The position numbers and the translations under genes were made by a program. The notes below the pieces were generated by a model, which was given only the letters and a program-made list of their open reading frames with translations, did no database searches and was not told the origin of the DNA. Positions 60,399 through 64,000 of a stretch of 64,000 bases of DNA are shown piece by piece (position 1 is the stretch's first letter; every line of letters begins with the position of its first letter). Origin of the DNA: Hymenobacter cellulosivorans (lineage in GTDB: Bacteria; Bacteroidota; Bacteroidia; Cytophagales; Hymenobacteraceae); the NCBI RefSeq assembly GCF_022919135.1, contig NZ_CP095049.1, positions 5,336,501 to 5,400,500 on the forward strand, given 5' to 3'.

Positions 60399-61706
60399 AT
60401 GCCTGCCCCTACCCCCGCTGTCGACTACCAAAAGCTGTTCCGGTCGTTGCCCGAAAACCTGATGCTGATGACGCCCGACGTCACCATCATCGACAATACC
60501 GACGGCCACGAGCAGGTGTCGCTCAAAAAGCGGGAGGAGATTATCGGGCGCGACTTCTTTGACGCCTTTCCGTCGGTCGACCAGAACCAGGGCGACATTA
60601 TCTTTCAGTCGCAGGACCACGTGCGCCGTTTCCGCGAGCCGCATGCCATGCCCGTGATTCGCTACGATCTGGCGGTACCGGCCGAGCGCGGCGGCGGCTT
60701 TGAGGAACTATACTGGCAGGCCACGCACTACCCGATTCTGGACGAGAGCGGGGAGCTGCTCTACATTCTGCAGCGCACCCAAAACGTAACCGAGCAGTAC
60801 CGGGCCGAGCAGCTGCGGCTGGCGGCCCAGAAAGAGCTGGCCGAAGCTCAGGACCGCACCCGCTTTATCCTGGAGTCCTTGCCGGTGCTGATCTGGACGG
60901 CAACCCCTGATGGCCTGCGCGACTTTTTCAACCAGCGCTGGCTCACGTTTACAGGCAAGGAGAGCGCCGAAGCCCTGGGCGAGCAGTGGCTCGACTCGGT
61001 GCACCCCGAGGACCGTCCCACCGTGGCCCGTACCTGGCACGAGTCGGTTATCAAGGGTACCGTGTACCAGGTGGAATACCGCCTGCGCCGCCACGACGGA
61101 CAGTACCGCTGGGTGCTGGTGCGGGCCACGCCCCGCCGCAACGCCGAAGGCAACATCACTATGTGGGTGGGCTGCGGCACCGACATTCACGACCAGAAAC
61201 AGCTGGTGCAGGAGCTCCTGGAGGCCAATGAGCAGCAGTCGGCGCTGTCAGACCAGGCGTACCAGGCATATCAGCTGGCCCAGAGCCAGAAGGAAACGTT
61301 CCACAACCTGTTTGAGCAGGCTCCGGCGCTAATCTGCATCCTGCGTGGCCCCGAGCACCTGTTCGAGTTTGTAAATCCGCGCTATCAGGAGCTGTTCCGG
61401 GGTCGGCAGCTGGTGGGCAAAACCGTGGTGGAGGCCCTGCCAGAGGTAGTAGAGCAAGGTTTCGTAGACCTGCTCAACAACGTATATACTACCGGCGAAA
61501 CTTTCTATGGCGACGAAATTTCCATCATGGTAGAAGGCCCCGAGGGCACCGCGGCCCGGCAGCTGTTCCTGAACTTTACCTACCAGCAGTTCTCCGAGCA
61601 CGGCCAAAAAGCCGGCATCACCGTGTTTGCCTACGACGTTACCGACCTGGTGCAGGCCCGCAAGTCGATTGAAAGAAGTGAGGGGGGTGCGACGCATGCT
61701 TCCTAA
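60399..61706 (+). CDS. Triple-PAS domain protein without kinase domain
   Basis: A 435-residue protein from the ATG at 60399 (MPAPTPAVDYQKLFRSLPEN). Three PAS-like segments are visible: about residues 8-135, about 150-270 (FILESLPVLIWTATPDG, with PAC-like VLVRATPRRNAEGN) and about 300-420 (FEQAPALICILRG). Short coiled linkers join them. There is no HisKA or HATPase domain, so it is not itself a histidine kinase despite many PAS sensors being so. The CZB-like gene follows 48 bases downstream and may act with it. Confidence 0.85.
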   Translation: MPAPTPAVDYQKLFRSLPENLMLMTPDVTIIDNTDGHEQVSLKKREEIIGRDFFDAFPSVDQNQGDIIFQSQDHVRRFREPHAMPVIRYDLAVPAERGGGFEELYWQATHYPILDESGELLYILQRTQNVTEQYRAEQLRLAAQKELAEAQDRTRFILESLPVLIWTATPDGLRDFFNQRWLTFTGKESAEALGEQWLDSVHPEDRPTVARTWHESVIKGTVYQVEYRLRRHDGQYRWVLVRATPRRNAEGNITMWVGCGTDIHDQKQLVQELLEANEQQSALSDQAYQAYQLAQSQKETFHNLFEQAPALICILRGPEHLFEFVNPRYQELFRGRQLVGKTVVEALPEVVEQGFVDLLNNVYTTGETFYGDEISIMVEGPEGTAARQLFLNFTYQQFSEHGQKAGITVFAYDVTDLVQARKSIERSEGGATHAS

Positions 61707-61754
61707 TTCCATGGCTCTAGTTTCTCTGCCCTCGGGCCCCATTTCCCCACAGCC

Positions 61755-62117
61755 ATGGATATAACCGCTCTGGATTTCCAACAGGCCCGTATCAAGCAGG
61801 TCCTGTTTAAGTCGCGGCTGCGCTCCGTGCTCTACGGGGTGCGCGAAGCCGACCCGTCCCTTTTCTCCCTGCGCGACAATCCGCTGGCCCAGTGGCTGAC
61901 GGCCGTGGTAAAGCCCAAGTACAGCACCCGGCCCGAGGTGCTGGAGATTGAGCGCGCCATTCAGAACATGCTCAACGCCAGCCAGAAACTCGTAACCCAG
62001 TACCAGCGCGGCCACATCGAAGAGTCGCGCGCCGGCCTGGAGCAAGTCGACATCTACGCCGACCAAATCGAGAAGCTGCTGCAGAAAATTGAACGGTCGT
62101 CGGCTACGGCGGCATAG
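61755..62117 (+). CDS. CZB-like small protein (paralogue 2)
   Basis: A 120-residue helical protein highly similar to the gene at 45042 (MDITALDFQQARIKQVLFK). The CZB-like layout is the same and the four canonical metal ligands are again replaced (Gln, Asn, Ile and Leu). It is downstream of the intact triple-PAS gene, so the PAS/CZB-like pair is a unit present twice in the window, with the other copy's PAS gene decayed. A likely signalling role is inferred from context. Confidence 0.65.
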   Translation: MDITALDFQQARIKQVLFKSRLRSVLYGVREADPSLFSLRDNPLAQWLTAVVKPKYSTRPEVLEIERAIQNMLNASQKLVTQYQRGHIEESRAGLEQVDIYADQIEKLLQKIERSSATAA

Positions 62118-62140
62118 GTACGCCTGTTGGCTCGGTTTTG

Positions 62141-62177
62141 AAAAAGCCCGGGGCTCTAACTGAGCGCCGGGCTTTTT
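62141..62177 (+). terminator. Terminator after the PAS/CZB-like operon
   Basis: AAAAAGCCCGGGGCTC pairs with GAGCGCCGGGCTTTTTT with one mismatch and ends in a T-run. Confidence 0.75.
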
Positions 62178-62277
62178 TACTGCGGTTCGGGCTGGCACAA
62201 CGGCCCACCTACCGGTTTTTAAGCGAAGATATTCGTGTAGCTTGCGCCCCCTAACAGTTTTCGTATTCCTTGTATTT

Positions 62278-63309
62278 ATGCAGCGTAACGTACTAGCCGG
62301 CCTCTTTTTTTTGTTGGCGGGCCACTCCGCCGCGGCTCAGCACAATTCCTATAACATCACCGACAGCGTGAAGGTCTACCTCGATAAGAGTCTGGACTTG
62401 CTGCAGCAGCACGCCCTGCACCGGGCCCGAGTCGACTGGCCCAAGCTGCGCGAGGCGGCGTACACCCGCGCGGCCGGGGCCACTACCTACGAGGCCCTGA
62501 CGCCGGTGTACCCCTTTCTGTTCGAGCAAATTGACGACCACCACGGCTGGTACAGCTTCAAGGGCAAAAAGTACGGCTGGCAGAAACCGGCCGCGGCCTA
62601 CACCAACACGGCCGTGCTCGACGAGCTCAAGAAGAAACCCGGGGTGCGGGTGCGGCGCGTCGGCAAAAACGTGGGCTATATCCTGCTACCGGGCAATTCA
62701 GACTTCGGCATGAGCCGCCTCAATGAAAACGCCCAGGCTATCCGGGACTCCATTTGCGCCCTGCCGGGCAAGCCCGTCAAAAGCTGGATTATTGATCTGC
62801 GCCTGAACACCGGCGGCAATATGTACCCGATGCTGGCCGGGCTGGGCACCCTGCTCGGCGATGGTACGCTGGGCGGCTTCGTGGAAGGCAGTGCCGCCCC
62901 CGGCCCGATGTGGATTATCCGCCAGGGCAATCTGTTTCTGGATACCACCCGAGTATCCAAGGTCCAGGATAAGTGCCGCAGCCCGCGCCCGAACGTGCCC
63001 ATTGCGGTGCTGCTGAGCGGGCGCACGGCCAGTGCCGGCGAAGTGGTGGCCATCAGCCTGGTAGGCCGGCCCAACACCCGCAGCTTCGGGGAGCCCTCGG
63101 CCGGCTATACCACCGCCAACGACGGCCACAAGCTGCCCGGCGGCGCAGGCCTCACCATCGCCGAATCGTACGAGGTAGACCGCAACGGCAAAGCGTACAC
63201 CGACCAGCTCCGGCCCGACGTGGAGATTATCGGTGGGGACAACTTTGCTACTTTTGCGGCCGACCAAAAAATTCAGGCGGCCCTGAAATGGCTGAAGAAA
63301 GTGCGCTAA
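62278..63309 (+). CDS. S41 family peptidase
   Basis: A 343-residue exported protein from the ATG at 62278 (MQRNVLAGLFFLLAGHSAAA, signal peptide); an earlier TTG at 62242 adds a second hydrophobic stretch. The S41 (tail-specific protease) domain shows IIDLRLNTGGNMYPML, the nucleophile region GRTASAGEVVAISL, and GEPSAGYTTAN. The general-base residue cannot be pinned to Lys or His by eye. No PDZ domain is seen. It may degrade exported peptides. Confidence 0.85.
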   Translation: MQRNVLAGLFFLLAGHSAAAQHNSYNITDSVKVYLDKSLDLLQQHALHRARVDWPKLREAAYTRAAGATTYEALTPVYPFLFEQIDDHHGWYSFKGKKYGWQKPAAAYTNTAVLDELKKKPGVRVRRVGKNVGYILLPGNSDFGMSRLNENAQAIRDSICALPGKPVKSWIIDLRLNTGGNMYPMLAGLGTLLGDGTLGGFVEGSAAPGPMWIIRQGNLFLDTTRVSKVQDKCRSPRPNVPIAVLLSGRTASAGEVVAISLVGRPNTRSFGEPSAGYTTANDGHKLPGGAGLTIAESYEVDRNGKAYTDQLRPDVEIIGGDNFATFAADQKIQAALKWLKKVR

Positions 63310-63347
63310 TCGCTTTTTCAGCTGCTGCCTTCTTCCCTCCTGCCATC

Positions 63348-63797
63348 ATGACCCTGACCTGGACCAGCAAACCATTCGCCGACCTAACCCTGCCCGAGCT
63401 CTACGCCGTGCTGCAGCTGCGCACCGAGGTTTTTATTGTGGAGCAAAACTGTCCGTTTCAGGATATCGACGGTCAGGACCAGGTGGCTTACCACCTGCTG
63501 GGTTACACGCCCGAGGGCCAGCTGGCCGCCTACGCCCGCCTCTTCGACGCGGGCCAGTGCTACGCGCAGGTCAGCATCGGGCGGGTGGTGGTGGCGCCGG
63601 CCTTCCGGCGCTACGGCCTGGGCCAGGAGCTGATGCGCCAGGCCATTGCGCACTGCGCACAGCTGTTTGGTCCCCAGCCCATTAAAATCGGGGCCCAGCA
63701 GTACCTGACTAAGTTTTACCAGGGCTTCGGCTTCGAGCAGCGCGGGGAAATGTACCTGGAAGACGGCATTCCGCACATTTATATGGAGCGGGCCTAA
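63348..63797 (+). CDS. elaA: ElaA-type GNAT N-acetyltransferase
   Basis: A 149-residue protein. The ElaA pattern is seen in LYAVLQLRTEVFIVEQNCP, IDGQDQVAYHLLGY, the acetyl-CoA site VVVAPAFRRYGLGQELM, and the C-terminal YQGFGFEQRGEMYLEDGIPH. Its substrate is unknown. It follows the S41 peptidase gene by 38 bases and may be co-transcribed. Confidence 0.9.
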   Translation: MTLTWTSKPFADLTLPELYAVLQLRTEVFIVEQNCPFQDIDGQDQVAYHLLGYTPEGQLAAYARLFDAGQCYAQVSIGRVVVAPAFRRYGLGQELMRQAIAHCAQLFGPQPIKIGAQQYLTKFYQGFGFEQRGEMYLEDGIPHIYMERA

Positions 63798-63910
63798 CTC
63801 CCATATTTTTCCGGGCCGCCGCTACCCGGAATGTTTCTGGTTTCCGGTAAGTTTAGGAGGTACACGGGGCGCTACGCAAGCTGGCGGCACGTAGGTTTGG
63901 CTCCTTCCTA

Positions 63911-64000
63911 ATGAAATATCTGTACCTGTTTGTGCTGCTGCTTTCGGCCCTTTGCGGCCGCGCCCAGCAGTTGGCCCCGCTTAGCATTGCCCAGCACTTT
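63911..64000 (+). CDS. Start of a secreted protein gene (cut at window edge)
   Basis: The ATG at 63911 opens a frame that runs off the window with a clear signal peptide (MKYLYLFVLLLSALCGRAQ). Only 30 residues are visible. No function can be given. Confidence 0.6.
   Translation, partial: MKYLYLFVLLLSALCGRAQQLAPLSIAQHF

Noticed and set aside
60399..61706. Histidine kinase annotation for the triple-PAS protein
   Set aside because: No HisKA or HATPase domain follows the PAS segments and the gene ends normally.

Overview
The window looks like chromosome of a GC-rich Bacteroidota, most probably a Hymenobacter-like member of the Cytophagales. The basis is gene content: a type IX secretion (T9SS) sorting domain, TonB-dependent receptors with a carboxypeptidase-regulatory-like N-terminus, a menaquinone pathway, LytS/LytTR sensor-regulator pairs, Bacteroidota families such as DUF3667, DUF6370 and DUF6463, and putative promoters of the TTTG-N19-TAnnTTTG type. 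No rRNA, complete tRNA, CRISPR array, transposase or integrase gene was found.

Layout. 1-5 kb: end of a cystathionine gamma-synthase-family gene, membrane and lipoprotein genes, and an AT-richer patch with an HTH regulator behind a 21-bp perfect inverted repeat. 5-10 kb (minus): deoxyhypusine-synthase-like protein, hslV and a TonB receptor. 10.8-14.1 kb: two secreted proteins, one a T9SS cargo. 14-16 kb: pyruvate dehydrogenase E2. 16.9-21.6 kb: menaquinone genes menI-menF-menD-menB, with menE at 27.6 kb. Between menB and menE lies a block of hypothetical genes that includes a DUF4157 (eCIS-type) effector with an AT-rich C-terminal domain. 28.9-36.8 kb: a DPP III-like metallopeptidase, membrane proteins and a LytS/LytTR pair. 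37-43.2 kb (minus): a second LytTR/LytS set, a TPR-like secreted protein and a frameshifted TonB receptor. The last two share a nearly identical promoter block. 43.4-51.6 kb: an acyltransferase, a decayed PAS gene plus a small CZB-like protein, pirin, a PQQ-type sugar dehydrogenase, an aldo/keto reductase, a wrecked SDR gene and a Tat-exported oxidoreductase. 51.9-60 kb (minus): GH43, lipoproteins, an aldo/keto reductase, a TPR histidine kinase and a DUF885 protein. 60.4-64 kb: an intact triple-PAS protein plus CZB-like protein (paralogues of the 45-kb pair), an S41 peptidase, an ElaA-type acetyltransferase and the start of a secreted protein.

How the genes work together. The clearest pathway is menaquinone synthesis: MenF, MenD, MenE, MenB and the MenI-like thioesterase are present, while MenH, MenC and MenA are not in the window. 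The two LytS/LytTR sets face each other across a MITE-like repeat. Three copies of that repeat, about 175-180 bp each, lie in the window. The most intriguing loci are the DUF4157 effector with a possible deamidase-like tail, the duplicated PAS/CZB-like module whose expected zinc ligands are replaced, and the promoter block shared by the TonB receptor and the TPR gene.
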